43,205 nt of DNA from Streptococcus loxodontisalivarius (GCF_016908645.1 NZ_JAFBEH010000017.1:1-43205); one strand, 5' to 3'. Counted from the first letter of the stretch, positions 32,626-41,099 are shown. The notes: generated from the letters alone by a model not told the origin. Translations and numbers: made by a program.

Positions 32626-33039
32626 ATGTGGGCTTTCTTTGCATTCTTATCAGCTATCTTCGCTGCTCTGACCTCTATCCTGGCTAAAATCGGTATCTCC
32701 GATGTTAACTCCAACCTAGCAACAGCTATTCGAACCTTGGTTGTGGTCTTCATGTCCTGGGGCATGGTTGCCATCACTCACTCATTTTCTGGCATCAGCG
32801 ACATCAGCCGCAAAAGCTGGATTTTCCTTATCCTCTCAGGTCTTGCTACTGGCGCTTCCTGGCTCTGCTATTATTACGCCCTGCAAAATGGCAAGGCTTC
32901 TCAGGTCGTTCCAATCGACAAACTCAGCTTGATTTTCACCTTTGTGCTCGCCTACTTCTTCCTCCAAGAAGACATTTCAGCCAAAAGCATGATTGGTTGC
33001 CTATTAATTACAATCGGAACTCTGATGACTGTTTGGTGA
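32626..33039 (+). CDS. EamA-family half-size transporter
   Basis: Membrane protein of 137 residues with about five hydrophobic helices covering a single EamA (DMT) domain: FFAFLSAIFAALTSILAKIGI at the start, NSNLATAIRTLVVV, SGLATGASWLCYYYAL, and KLSLIFTFVLAYFFLQE near the end. Full-size DMT transporters have two such domains, so it probably works as a dimer. The start has AAGGAG. The substrate is unknown. Confidence 0.88.
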   Translation: MWAFFAFLSAIFAALTSILAKIGISDVNSNLATAIRTLVVVFMSWGMVAITHSFSGISDISRKSWIFLILSGLATGASWLCYYYALQNGKASQVVPIDKLSLIFTFVLAYFFLQEDISAKSMIGCLLITIGTLMTVW

Positions 33040-33321
33040 TTTATCCCATATAGGCTTTTCCCAATCTTTCATAGAAACTCATTACCATCCGTGAAAACAA
33101 ATATCTTGTACAACATCTATAAGATTTTAAAGATTATCCAGTAACTAAAGGCATCAGCTGAACCTTAGTCATTTTTTAACAGCCATCTAAAAATGATTCT
33201 TCTATGCTTAAGAATCATGTGCTATGCCATCCCTTTCCTGATTTCTAATGTATTTTTCTACAATTTTGCTCATCCTATTCACAAGAAAAAACCAGCCAAA
33301 TGGCTGGTTTTCTGATCTTTT
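33040..33321. other. Non-coding stretch with two hairpin terminators
   Basis: No gene is recognised. ATGATTCTT (33193-33201) pairs with AAGAATCAT (33210-33218), followed on the minus strand by TTTTTAG. AAAACCAGCC (33288-33297) pairs with GGCTGGTTTT (33302-33311) and ends the DUF4649 gene. The rest shows only short stops-interrupted frames. Confidence 0.7.
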
Positions 33322-33546
33322 TTAGTTTTCGTATTGGCTCAAATCTTGTTTCAAAAGATAGAAGAAGATATCGCCATAAGTTCCTGAGTAATCAAGTTCA
33401 TGACCATTGTAAGTCAATTTTGTAACTTTGAAATAGTCTGAGATACCGATTAGGCAGGCTTGTTGTGAGCGTTCAAATTCTGCGTAAGACTCAAATGAAA
33501 CTGTTTTTTCTTGTTTTGAAGCGTCAAGATATGTAATGTTAATCAT
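33322..33546 (-). CDS. DUF4649 small protein, copy 1
   Basis: A 74-residue cytosolic protein beginning MINITYLDASKQEKTVSFESY, with NGHELDYSGTYGDIF near the end. It is a paralogue of the gene at 35597-35818 and belongs to a streptococcal family of unknown function (DUF4649). It has the site AGAAGGAGTTAT upstream and a strong terminator downstream, so it is transcribed alone. Confidence 0.8.
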   Translation of the reverse strand: MINITYLDASKQEKTVSFESYAEFERSQQACLIGISDYFKVTKLTYNGHELDYSGTYGDIFFYLLKQDLSQYEN

Positions 33547-33663
33547 AATAACTCCTTCTAGTGGATAGGCAAGCTTAGCTCGTCCTATCCTTTGTCAAAT
33601 TTGTCTTTATTCTAACCCTCAAGCTCCTGTTTGGCAATTTTTTTGCTCAGAAAACCTGTATGA

Positions 33664-33669
33664 TATAAT
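33664..33669 (+). promoter_or_regulatory. -10 box of the frameshifted tetR
   Basis: TATAAT 8 bases before the ATG at 33678. No ribosome site lies between them and the -35 region is weak. Confidence 0.55.
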
Positions 33670-33677
33670 AAAGCAAT

Positions 33678-34216
33678 ATGAACCCTTATTTATTAACTAT
33701 TGAAAGAAAAAACTCTCTGATACTCAACTCGCTATCCACAAAGCCTTTCTCAAAGCATATGGTCAAAGTCAGAAAGTCTCTGTCCGTCAAATCTGTCTTG
33801 AAACACCGATTGCACGCTCGACTTTTTATACTTACTACCGTGATTTGGAAGAGTTAAAAAAAGAGATTGAAGAGGTAACTATAGCTAAGTTACTCGCCCA
33901 CACCGCTTCCTATCAGGAAAATAATCAGATACAAACTGGTTTTATGGCTAAACTTCTTGATTTCATTGCACAAGAACAACTAGTATTCGATAGTTTTCTA
34001 CTTGAACATCCCAACCAAGACTTCATTGTTCTTTGGAAGACTGCTATCAAATCCGACTTCTACCCCCTCTTTAAAGAAAAGAAGAAAGACAGTGATTTAC
34101 TGCTAGAAGTTTTTGCTTCCTCTGTTGTTGCCAGTGTCATCTATTATCTCAGCCAAGCAGATAAGTCACTAGATATGGAACAATTAGAAGCAGTCGTCTT
34201 AAAAATTCTTTCCTGA
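33678..34216 (+). pseudogene. TetR-family regulator with N-terminal frameshift
   Basis: The ATG frame gives MNPYLLTIERKN and leaves the conserved frame at the A6 run 33707-33712. With one more A the reading joins KLSDTQLAIHKAFLKAYGQSQKVSVRQICLETPIARSTFYTYYRDLEEL, a clear TetR helix-turn-helix, and continues to the stop at 34216 (about 179 residues). No normal start codon restores the helix-turn-helix in the downstream frame. It is either a pseudogene or phase-variable by slippage at the A run. It lies upstream of the metallo-hydrolase gene, its likely target. Confidence 0.75.
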
Positions 34217-34280
34217 TAATGACTGTACCCTACACTTTCTCCAAAACTGTCTAAACCTTATAGGACTGATACCTCTTATC

Positions 34281-34309
34281 TTGACTTTGTCTATCCTTCC
34301 TACTAAAAT
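34281..34309 (+). promoter_or_regulatory. Promoter of the metallo-hydrolase gene
   Basis: TTGACT (34281-34286), 17 bases, TAAAAT (34304-34309). Confidence 0.7.
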
Positions 34310-34339
34310 GGTCTCATTAATAATATAGAGGATAAAATC

Positions 34340-35167
34340 ATGACAAATCAAGACATTAAAATTCACGTTCTTCATACTGGTACTGTTATCGTTGACGAAG
34401 CTCTGCCATTTCACCACGACAGCGATTCTAAAATCGCTTGGACTGGCCTCTTTAGTAGTAAAAAGCACCAAATTGCTATCCCTGTTTCTGTCTATCTGAT
34501 TGAGCACCCTAAAGGTTTGGTTCTGATTGACACAGGCTGGCACACAGACAACCGCACCAATCAAATCAAAAATCTTAAATGGCAATATCCTGTAAACAAA
34601 GCCGATTTGCCTGAAGGACAAGCCGTTCATGAGCAATTGGCAAATCTGGGTTACAAGCCATCTGATATTGACTATCTTCTGCTCAGCCATTTACATTGCG
34701 ACCATGCTGATGGGCTGCGCCTAGTAAAAGATGCCAAAAGTATCCTTGTCTCTGAGGAAGAATGGGAAGCCGCTCAAAAGGATAAAATCAAATATCTCCA
34801 CCACGAATGGGCAGGTGTGGATGTACAGACCTTCAAACTCAGTGACTCTGACCTAGGTCCTCAGAAACGTGCCTTTGACCTCTTTGGTGATGGCAGCTTA
34901 CAGATGATTTGGATTCCAGGTCACAGCAATGGTCTCTATGCAACTAAGATTCAGAGCCTTAAGTCAGATGACTATGTTCTCCTAGCTTCTGATGCTGGCT
35001 ATGCCGCACGTTCTTGGGAAGAAAACTTGACACCTGGTGTCGTCGAAGACCGTTCACAAGCTCAAAAATCTCTTGACTGGGTCAAAACGCAGGTTGACAA
35101 TCCAAACTGTATTTCAGTCCTTGCCAACCACGACAGCAAGGTCAAACCACACATTATTACTCTGTAA
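34340..35167 (+). CDS. AHL-lactonase-like metallo-beta-lactamase-fold hydrolase
   Basis: Hydrolase of 275 residues in the MBL superfamily. The dinuclear metal site HLHCDHADG (His117, His119, Asp121, His122) is complete, with further ligands in WIPGHSNG and ASDAGYAA. It is closest in pattern to N-acyl-homoserine lactonase-like (AiiA/AttM) proteins; whether it opens lactones in this organism is not shown. It is preceded by a frameshifted TetR gene and ends at a strong terminator. Confidence 0.88.
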   Translation: MTNQDIKIHVLHTGTVIVDEALPFHHDSDSKIAWTGLFSSKKHQIAIPVSVYLIEHPKGLVLIDTGWHTDNRTNQIKNLKWQYPVNKADLPEGQAVHEQLANLGYKPSDIDYLLLSHLHCDHADGLRLVKDAKSILVSEEEWEAAQKDKIKYLHHEWAGVDVQTFKLSDSDLGPQKRAFDLFGDGSLQMIWIPGHSNGLYATKIQSLKSDDYVLLASDAGYAARSWEENLTPGVVEDRSQAQKSLDWVKTQVDNPNCISVLANHDSKVKPHIITL

Positions 35168-35224
35168 GAACAAAACAGATTTGGCATACAACACTGCGTC
35201 CGTAAACCGATATGCATACAAGAA

Positions 35225-35269
35225 AAAGACTCCTGTTGAAATCTAGTAAACCAGAAACAGGAGTCTTTT
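35225..35269 (+). terminator. Terminator of the metallo-hydrolase gene
   Basis: AAAGACTCCTGTT pairs with AAACAGGAGTCTTT, closing a loop of about 17 bases, then TTTTG. Confidence 0.9.
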
Positions 35270-35329
35270 GCGATGTTCAAAAAGTCTATTCATTAGAGAC
35301 AAAGTTAGAGCCTACTTCGACATGAAGAA

Positions 35330-35460
35330 GTTACTTTATCTCTCTGTACAGATCGTTTTTCACTGATAAAACTATTTTTTCTCTCTACACAAACCGTTTT
35401 TCACTGAAGAAACCGCTTCATCTCTCTTCACAGAGCATTTTTCACTGAAGAAAACATTTT
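35330..35460. repeat. 41-bp tandem repeats
   Basis: TTTTTCACTGA recurs at 35356, 35397 and 35438, a period of 41 bases. Each unit also has a TCTCTNTNCA-type segment; two units can form a small stem (TCTGTACAGA; CTCTTCACAGAG). The units differ by substitutions. The period is not a multiple of three, so the repeats are not coding. They fill the gap between two terminators. Confidence 0.85.
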
Positions 35461-35520
35461 GAATTTCTGCATAGACTAACATGCAATGCTCATTTGGCTT
35501 CCGATAAGAATTACTTCTAC

Positions 35521-35563
35521 AAAAGACCTTTTCTTGATAAAAGTAACCTCGATTAGGTCTTTT
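35521..35563. terminator. Terminator of the DUF4649 (copy 2) operon
   Basis: AAAAGACCT (35521-35529) pairs with AGGTCTTTT (35555-35563). T runs lie on both strands. Confidence 0.8.
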
Positions 35564-35596
35564 GTTTAATTTCACCTAAGCAATCAGGAAGGCTTG

Positions 35597-35818
35597 TTAG
35601 TCGTATTGTTTCAAATCGACTTTTAAAAGAAAGCGATAGAGGTCTCCATAAGGTCCTTGATAGTTGAGATCGTGTCCATTGTAAGTTACTTTCAAGGTCT
35701 TAAAGTAATCATGAATATCATGCCAGCAGGCTTGCTCAGAACGGACGTATTCGTTATAAGTTTCAAACTGGACAACCTTTTCACGTTTGCCAGCATCTAA
35801 ATAGGTAATTTCTAACAT
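35597..35818 (-). CDS. DUF4649 small protein, copy 2
   Basis: A 73-residue paralogue of the protein at 33322-33546: MLEITYLDAGKREKVVQFETY and NGHDLNYQGPYGDLYRFLL. The start has GGAGAT. It lies 12 bases after the DUF2200 gene and is probably co-transcribed with it. The function is unknown. The two copies, 2 kb apart, suggest a local duplication followed by divergence. Confidence 0.8.
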   Translation of the reverse strand: MLEITYLDAGKREKVVQFETYNEYVRSEQACWHDIHDYFKTLKVTYNGHDLNYQGPYGDLYRFLLKVDLKQYD

Positions 35819-35830
35819 CGGATCTCCTTT

Positions 35831-36184
35831 TTACTGATATTTGTCATAGATTGCTTCTAAGGATTTTCCCTTAGCCAACCAGTCAACTAATCTATCAAGT
35901 CGTCTGATATCCTGCATTAGTGGATCTTCAATCGTCTCAATCTGGACACCGCAGATTTTGCCAGTAATGTTAACACGATTAGGATTTAAAGCAGGTGCCT
36001 TCCTGAAAAAATCTCCATAAGTAATTTCTGATGAGAGGTAGTCTTCTATTTCCTCAGGAGAATAGCCCGTCAACCAGGCAGTTAATTGATGGACTTCCTG
36101 TGCTGTTCTCCCTTTTCGCTCTGCTTTTGCCAAAAGAGCCTTATAGACATTAGCGAATGTCATACCATAGATACGATGCGTCAT
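35831..36184 (-). CDS. DUF2200-family protein
   Basis: Cytosolic protein of 117 residues. The motifs MTHRIYGMTFANVYKALLAKAERKGRT, WLTGYSPEEI and PNRVNITGKICGVQIETIEDPLMQDIRRLDRLVDWLAKGK fit DUF2200. The start is the ATG at 36184, with GGAGG 5-6 bases upstream; a frame from 36238 includes the ribosome site. The function is unknown. Confidence 0.85.
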   Translation of the reverse strand: MTHRIYGMTFANVYKALLAKAERKGRTAQEVHQLTAWLTGYSPEEIEDYLSSEITYGDFFRKAPALNPNRVNITGKICGVQIETIEDPLMQDIRRLDRLVDWLAKGKSLEAIYDKYQ

Positions 36185-36241
36185 AGGCACCTCCTTCTTT
36201 CCTAGTATAACACCTAACTTTATCTCTGTCTTGCCCAAACT

Positions 36242-36459
36242 CTACCAGAAGCTCAACTTAAAATCTCTTATGAGATGCCTACTTTCTGGCAGGGCCGTAA
36301 TATTATCCACTTTACAGCAATGGTACCATACAATTTCCCTATGACTGTGAGATTCCTTCTGACCTGATCCGTCAAATTGCTGAGGAAGCCTGCCACATTC
36401 ACCATAAAGCAAAAGCGTTTGGAAATCCATTCTTCCAGACGTTTTTGCATTATATTTAA
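36242..36459 (+). pseudogene. Broken DUF1801-family gene
   Basis: Two frames carry pieces of one DUF1801 protein. LPEAQLKISYEMPTFWQGRN (from 36242) is the conserved N-terminal segment, and PYDCEIPSDLIRQIAEEA (from about 36341) resembles the C-terminal segment. The middle of the domain is missing and the frames differ, so an internal deletion with frameshift has occurred. There is no start or promoter. Confidence 0.65.
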
Positions 36460-37247
36460 GAATTTTTATCTCCAATATAGGGATGAATAATATGACATTC
36501 CTTATCGAGCTCATCATCAATACTTGTAAACACAGTCGATTTGATTGAAAAATGTTGGAAAACATCTGCTTCAAAGCAGGCTCTAAGATCCACAACATCC
36601 AATCCATATTTAGCCAAAGTTGTCGCTACTAGAGATTCATCATTTGGATAATAAACATCATCAAGCTTCTCTTCCCTAAAGCGTTGAGAAATCCTCCTTC
36701 GCTCAGCTAAACAACATGCTACTGCCTTAGCGGATAAACGACTGAAAGGAAAATAAGTTTTATAAACCTTATCTTCAAAATACTCCATTTTAGGTTTCCA
36801 ATACCATGACTCATTGGCTGGCGCAAAGTAGGATAGGAGGGCATCAGACTTTAGAGAATCTAGTCTCTCAAAGAAAACCTTCCTCATTGATGGTGTTAAA
36901 TAAACATCTGCTTCAAATAACCAGTAAAAATCGGCATCAACAGCCTGTTGAAAAGCATAGTAAAAATAATCACCACATAGCCAACCTGGTTTGTGCTTAG
37001 CAGGATTATACCAATCTTCCTGATCCAAACCCTTATAGCTTGATTTAAGACCAGAATTCTCCACAAATTCTCTTGATAAAGAAATCTTGTTTATCCCTTG
37101 CGGTAACATCAGGGATTGACCAGCCAACTCATCACAAATCACATAGATATCTTCAGGAGAAAAATAAGCTGACAACTCCTCAAAGGCACGGCTAACATTA
37201 GCATCCCATTTGTGCGTTCTGATACCTAGTACAGTCTTATTTATCAT
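36456..37247 (-). CDS. Possible glycosyltransferase-like protein
   Basis: Protein of 263 residues, not firmly recognised. It has no signal peptide or membrane helix. It opens with a beta strand (TVLGIRTHKWDANVSRAFEEL) and holds FYWLFEADVYLTPS near residue 112. This acidic DxD-like motif after a hydrophobic strand is seen in GT-A fold glycosyltransferases. WLCGDYFYYAF and YYPNDESLVATTLAKYG also resemble sugar-transferase loops. The gene begins 9 bases after the mutS2 stop and probably shares its transcript. Its last codons overlap the end of the broken DUF1801 gene on the other strand. Confidence 0.5.
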   Translation of the reverse strand: MINKTVLGIRTHKWDANVSRAFEELSAYFSPEDIYVICDELAGQSLMLPQGINKISLSREFVENSGLKSSYKGLDQEDWYNPAKHKPGWLCGDYFYYAFQQAVDADFYWLFEADVYLTPSMRKVFFERLDSLKSDALLSYFAPANESWYWKPKMEYFEDKVYKTYFPFSRLSAKAVACCLAERRRISQRFREEKLDDVYYPNDESLVATTLAKYGLDVVDLRACFEADVFQHFSIKSTVFTSIDDELDKECHIIHPYIGDKNS

Positions 37248-37256
37248 TGTATTTGC

Positions 37257-39599
37257 CTATCCCAAGGTCGCAATGGTACAGCCTGAACCACCAGCAGTTT
37301 GTGGGGCATATTCAAAGGATTTGACATGCTTGTTGCGGCGCAGATACTTGGTAACACCTTCACGGATGACACCTGTTCCGATACCGTGGATGATATCAAC
37401 CTGTCCCATATTATTCAAGAGAGCTTGGTCGATAAAGGCATCCAGCTCCTGCATGGCTTCTTCATAACGCTTGCCTCGCAAATCCAATCTAGCACGAGGT
37501 CCAGTGCTTGATTTACCCTTGGCTTTCTTAACTGTATGAACTTGTTTTTTCTTAGGTTGTTGGGCCTCTTCTTGGATTTTAACCAGATTAAACTCATCTT
37601 CTTTAAGTGTCATCTTGATCAGTCCAACTTGAGCCTCCCAGACACCTTTTTTGACCTCTCTAGTCAAGCTACCACGCTGACCATAAGCTGCCACGATAAT
37701 ATCATCTCCCACGCGCGGTGCTCGCTTCTTCTTAGCTTTTTTGAGGACCTTATTATGAGAGAGGTGGGCTTCTGGTACCAATTTCTTCAAATCAGCCTTG
37801 GCTTCGATGATTTCATGCGGTTTCAACTGAGCCTTAGCATGCAGGTTTTTAAGAATAGCGTCGCTCTCAGTGATTGCCTTGTCCACAATCTGGCGAGCTT
37901 CTGCGGTAGCTTTCTCAACTTCCTTATCCTTGGCATGACTAAATTCATTGTAGAGTTTTTTAACAGCTCGGTTGAATTTGAGGTTTTCCTGCTCAACATC
38001 TCTGATATGTTCCAGTCTGCGACGGGTCTCCAAGGTCTGAGCCTCCAGCTGTTCAATGATACGATTGACATCCGTGTCCGTATCAGTCATCTGCTCTGCT
38101 TCATTGACAATAACTTCTGCCAAACCTAGACGACGAGCAATCTCAAAGGCGTTAGAACGCCCAGGAACCCCCTGCATAAAGCGATAGGTCGGACTCAAGG
38201 TCGTCGCATCAAACTCCATGCTGGCATTTTCCACAAAGTCAGTCTCAATCCCATAAGCCTTAAGCTCAGGATAGTGGGTCGTTGCCATAGTCTTGATCTG
38301 ACTCAGGCGCAGATGCTCTAGGATGGCCATAGCCAAGCTAGCACCCTCTTGGGGATCCGTACCAGCCCCCAACTCATCGATCAAAATAAGACTGTCGCTA
38401 TCTGCCTCATCCAAAATCTCCACAATATGCGTCATGTGGCTAGAGAAGGTCGACAGACTCTGCTCAATCGACTGCTCATCTCCAATATCAGCAAAAATAT
38501 GATTGAAAAGAGCAACCTTTGATCCCTTGTCCGCCAAAATCGGCAAACCTGACTGAGCCATAAGCTGAGCTAGACCCAGGGTCTTAAGCATGACTGTCTT
38601 ACCACCCGTATTAGGACCAGTGATGACAATAGCTGTCAACTGATCTCCAAAATGCAGATCGTTGGCAACAGGATTTTTAAGAAGAGGGTGACGAGCATTG
38701 AGCAACTGGACGGTCTTGTCTTCTGAAAGACTTGGAATAGTTGCCTTAAATTCTCTCATATAGAGGAATTTCCCTCGAACAAAATCCAAATGTCCTAGAA
38801 GCCAAGCATTGTTGCGAATGATGTGTGCATGCGGACGCAACATATCTGACAACTCATGGAGAATACGAGCCATCTCATGGCGTTCGTCAGCCTGCAACTG
38901 AGTGATTTCCTCATTGATTTGGACAACTGCACGGGGTTCAATATAAACCGTACTTCCTGATGATGAAATGTCATGCACAACCCCGTTGATGCGGTTGCGG
39001 TGCGTATTCTTGACAGGCAAGACAGAGCGACCATTACGGCTGGCAATCAAGTTCTCTGACAGGTAGTCTGCATTTTTTCTAAGAATGTCCTGCAAAACCT
39101 GACGCACCTGAGTCTCACTGCCTGCGATATGACTGCGAATACTGGTCAATTCTGGACTGGCAAAGCTCTCAATAAAGCCAGCATCATTGATAGACTGAAG
39201 ACTACCTTGAAGAGCTGGAAAGACTTCAATAGCTTCAAAAAGACGTTTAAGAGCCTCTAGTTCCACATTTTCCAAATCTGCATAAAAACGACTCATCTCA
39301 GCAGATACCAAAAGCACCTTTTTGATGGCTAAAAGCTCCTGCACACTGAGATCCGCATCCAATTCCAGACGACGGACAGGTTCTGTGATATCTGTCAAAC
39401 TTCCCATGGCAAAGCTGTGCTGCTCCACAAAAATCGCTGCCATCTCCGTCATTTCAGTAAATTGTGTTTGTAATTTATCCGCCTTGGTCATAGGCTCTAA
39501 AGCCATGAGCTCCGCTCTTCCCTGCTCCGTCTGCAGGAATGGCAAGAACTGCTCTCTGACCTTGTCAAATTCTAACTGTTCTAAAATCTTTGTATTCAT
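37257..39599 (-). CDS. mutS2: MutS2 ribosome-rescue/DNA-binding ATPase
   Basis: Protein of 780 residues. An N-terminal clamp and core is followed by the MutS-type ATPase (Walker A GPNTGGKT at residues 328-335; Walker [17 protein letters not shown]), a long coiled coil (about 510-620), and a C-terminal Smr nuclease domain ([24 protein letters not shown]). The full length is normal. MutS2 has been linked both to suppression of recombination and, in Bacillus, to splitting collided ribosomes. The -10 box lies only 7 bases from the ATG and no ribosome site is visible, suggesting a leaderless mRNA. Confidence 0.97.
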   Translation of the reverse strand: MNTKILEQLEFDKVREQFLPFLQTEQGRAELMALEPMTKADKLQTQFTEMTEMAAIFVEQHSFAMGSLTDITEPVRRLELDADLSVQELLAIKKVLLVSAEMSRFYADLENVELEALKRLFEAIEVFPALQGSLQSINDAGFIESFASPELTSIRSHIAGSETQVRQVLQDILRKNADYLSENLIASRNGRSVLPVKNTHRNRINGVVHDISSSGSTVYIEPRAVVQINEEITQLQADERHEMARILHELSDMLRPHAHIIRNNAWLLGHLDFVRGKFLYMREFKATIPSLSEDKTVQLLNARHPLLKNPVANDLHFGDQLTAIVITGPNTGGKTVMLKTLGLAQLMAQSGLPILADKGSKVALFNHIFADIGDEQSIEQSLSTFSSHMTHIVEILDEADSDSLILIDELGAGTDPQEGASLAMAILEHLRLSQIKTMATTHYPELKAYGIETDFVENASMEFDATTLSPTYRFMQGVPGRSNAFEIARRLGLAEVIVNEAEQMTDTDTDVNRIIEQLEAQTLETRRRLEHIRDVEQENLKFNRAVKKLYNEFSHAKDKEVEKATAEARQIVDKAITESDAILKNLHAKAQLKPHEIIEAKADLKKLVPEAHLSHNKVLKKAKKKRAPRVGDDIIVAAYGQRGSLTREVKKGVWEAQVGLIKMTLKEDEFNLVKIQEEAQQPKKKQVHTVKKAKGKSSTGPRARLDLRGKRYEEAMQELDAFIDQALLNNMGQVDIIHGIGTGVIREGVTKYLRRNKHVKSFEYAPQTAGGSGCTIATLG

Positions 39600-39606
39600 A
39601 ACTGTT

Positions 39607-39612
39607 ATTATA
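39607..39612 (-). promoter_or_regulatory. Extended -10 box of mutS2
   Basis: Minus-strand TTGGTATAAT contains TGn plus TATAAT (39612-39607). Seven bases separate it from the ATG at 39599. Confidence 0.7.
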
Positions 39613-39687
39613 CCAAAACTTTCATCAAGGTTCTTATAGCAATAAGCTTCAAGCCTTATTTTTTATTCTTTTTGTCCAAATCCTAAA

Positions 39688-39790
39688 ACAAAAAGCTAGA
39701 GCAGTCACAAGTGACCGCTCTAGCTTGGAGATTATGAAAAGGTTTGTAGTTGAATTAGGAGGTCCAACTACAAGAAAAGTTTTAGGATTG
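39688..39790 (-). ncRNA. Small RNA 1 with anti-Shine-Dalgarno loops
   Basis: A complete transcription unit of about 100 bases on the minus strand. The promoter at 39796-39824 would start it near 39790, and a perfect terminator (GCTAGAGCGGTCAC/GTGACTGCTCTAGC, 39695-39724, then five T) ends it. Inside, GUAGUUG/CAACUAC forms a stem whose loop shows ACCUCCUAAU (complement of AGGAGG at 39757-39762). A second single-stranded part reads CUUUUCAUAAUCUCC, complementary to GGAGAUUAUGAAAAG, which is a ribosome site plus start codon. No open frame. Probably represses translation of target mRNAs by pairing. A close copy is at 39869-39968. Confidence 0.8.
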
Positions 39791-39795
39791 ACTAT

Positions 39796-39824
39796 AGTAT
39801 AGCAAAGCGACTTTTCTTCTGCAA
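39796..39824 (-). promoter_or_regulatory. Promoter of small RNA 1
   Basis: Minus strand TTGCAG (39824-39819), 17 bases, TATACT (39801-39796). No CiaR-type TTTAAG repeat is seen upstream. Confidence 0.85.
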
Positions 39825-39868
39825 CTATTTTGCTCGCAAAAATAACTATTAAATATGAAGAAAGTTTT

Positions 39869-39968
39869 TGAAAAAAAGATAGAGGGCAACTGCCCTCTAT
39901 CTTTGGAGATTATGAAAAGGTTTATAGTTGAATTAGGAGGTTCAACTACAAGAAAAGTTTTAGGATTG
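39869..39968 (-). ncRNA. Small RNA 2, tandem paralogue
   Basis: The second unit on the minus strand, starting near 39968 and ending at AAGATAGAGGGCA/TGCCCTCTATCTT (39876-39903) plus a T run. Its first 68 or so bases differ from small RNA 1 at only two positions. One change (C to U) keeps the stem by a G-U pair and the other is in the loop, next to the conserved CCUCCUAAU. The terminator stems of the two RNAs are unrelated in sequence. This pattern, with a conserved seed region and free terminators, is what selection on pairing with targets would leave. Confidence 0.8.
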
Positions 39969-39973
39969 ACTAT

Positions 39974-40002
39974 AGTATAGCAAAGCAGCTTTTCCTTAGC
40001 AA
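39974..40002 (-). promoter_or_regulatory. Promoter of small RNA 2
   Basis: Minus strand TTGCTA (40002-39997), 17 bases, TATACT (39979-39974). The spacer is nearly identical to that of small RNA 1, and both are preceded by GAGCAAAATAG. Confidence 0.85.
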
Positions 40003-40107
40003 CTATTTTGCTCACTAATCGAGAATGATTTTAAAAATTAGTAACATTTATTCTAAAAAAGAAAGAGGCTGCTCAAAAGCAAACCCCAAAGAATCGATTA
40101 AATTCTT

Positions 40108-40647
40108 TTATCCAATTGTCCAAAGACCATTAAGATAAGAAGACAAAATTGGATAATGTCTGATAAAGGCATTGGCAAGAAGATCATCTGCCAAATAGTT
40201 CTGCAAGCTAACATAAGGCACCGCTGCAAAGATCATCAAAATCATAAGGATAGAAAAACTAGCAACAAGCAGAGCCATGATACCCGCTATGCTATGTGTC
40301 ACAAAACTATCAAAACGTTCTAGGTTAAAGAAGTGAATCAAAATTCCCAAAAATCTAAAGACCAAGTAGCTGAGCAAATAAAGGGCAAAAAAGGCAACAC
40401 CATAGTAATAAACCTTGTCCAGTTCAAAAATGTTAACGTTCTGATAGTAGTTAACTGTTGTCCCTTCTGCTGCATTAGAATAAGGAATCCACATGAAGAG
40501 GACCTTGCTAAGTCCCTTATAGTTGGCAGTCGCTAAAGCTAGAGAAATCAAGCTAGCCAAACTGTAGTAGGTCTGAAGAATAATACCTCGGCTGTAACCC
40601 AAGTAGAAGGTCCAAGCCAAAACAAGGATAATAAGAAGACTAATCAT
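40108..40647 (-). CDS. cvpA: CvpA-family membrane protein
   Basis: Membrane protein of 179 residues with four or five hydrophobic helices. The N-terminal [34 protein letters not shown] is typical of CvpA/YshB. The family was named from colicin V production; the role in streptococci is unclear. The start overlaps the zapA stop by 4 bases. It is in the conserved order zapA-cvpA-mutS2, but here two small-RNA genes sit between cvpA and mutS2. Confidence 0.9.
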   Translation of the reverse strand: MISLLIILVLAWTFYLGYSRGIILQTYYSLASLISLALATANYKGLSKVLFMWIPYSNAAEGTTVNYYQNVNIFELDKVYYYGVAFFALYLLSYLVFRFLGILIHFFNLERFDSFVTHSIAGIMALLVASFSILMILMIFAAVPYVSLQNYLADDLLANAFIRHYPILSSYLNGLWTIG

Positions 40648-40973
40648 AGGTCACCCTCATCAACAGCCTGCTCTGCTTTTTCACGCAAACCTTCCAACTT
40701 GGTTGCACGGAGCTGGTGAAGTTCTTCCTCCATTTTTTCGATATCAATTTCACGGCTCAATTGCATCGATAGAGAGTTAATTGCTAAGAGAATGGCAACT
40801 GTTTCATCATCTGCTGCTGGTAATTTTTCTTTAATAGCTTCGTATTTTTCACGTGCTACTCGTTCAACTTCTTCCATAAATAAGTTAGACTTGTCCGTTG
40901 TCAAGGTCAAATCCTTGCTGCCAAAGGTAAACTTGTAACGATTCATATTTTTTTTCTTACTTTGATTTGTCAT
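40644..40973 (-). CDS. zapA: Cell division protein ZapA-like
   Basis: Cytosolic protein of 109 residues. The segment [38 protein letters not shown] matches the ZapA N-terminal domain, followed by a coiled-coil helix ([28 protein letters not shown]). ZapA bundles FtsZ at the division ring. The start has GAGG 6 bases upstream. First gene of the zapA-cvpA unit and divergent from rnhC. Confidence 0.85.
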   Translation of the reverse strand: MTNQSKKKNMNRYKFTFGSKDLTLTTDKSNLFMEEVERVAREKYEAIKEKLPAADDETVAILLAINSLSMQLSREIDIEKMEEELHQLRATKLEGLREKAEQAVDEGDL

Positions 40974-40990
40974 AAAACACCTCAGACCCT

Positions 40991-41019
40991 ATTATAACGC
41001 AAAAGACCTCTTTCGTAAA
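40991..41019 (-). promoter_or_regulatory. zapA promoter
   Basis: Minus strand TTTACG (41019-41014), 17 bases, TATAAT (40996-40991). Confidence 0.75.
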
Positions 41020-41090
41020 TTGAGACCTCCATTGAGCTCAGCTTTTTCCAAAAAAGCAAGAGTAAGATTGTCAAATTTTAGTCTATTTTA

Positions 41091-41099
41091 TGATAAAAT
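41091..41099 (+). promoter_or_regulatory. Extended -10 box of rnhC
   Basis: TGATAAAAT gives TGn plus TAAAAT (41094-41099); TTGTCA lies at 41069-41074. Seven bases separate the box from the start codon. Confidence 0.6.

Noticed and set aside
35372-35575. 67-residue minus-strand open frame over the 41-bp repeats
   Set aside because: The repeat period is not a multiple of three and the frame crosses a terminator hairpin.
33322-35818. The two DUF4649 genes as a toxin-antitoxin pair
   Set aside because: They are paralogues in separate transcripts with no partner gene or toxin-like feature.
36242-36607. 121-residue minus-strand open frame
   Set aside because: It overlaps the glycosyltransferase-like gene in another frame and runs over the DUF1801 remnant; no ribosome site or recognisable domain.
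39688-40002. Identification as Cia-dependent csRNAs
   Set aside because: The promoters lack the TTTAAG-N5-TTTAAG CiaR site, so only a csRNA-like design is claimed.
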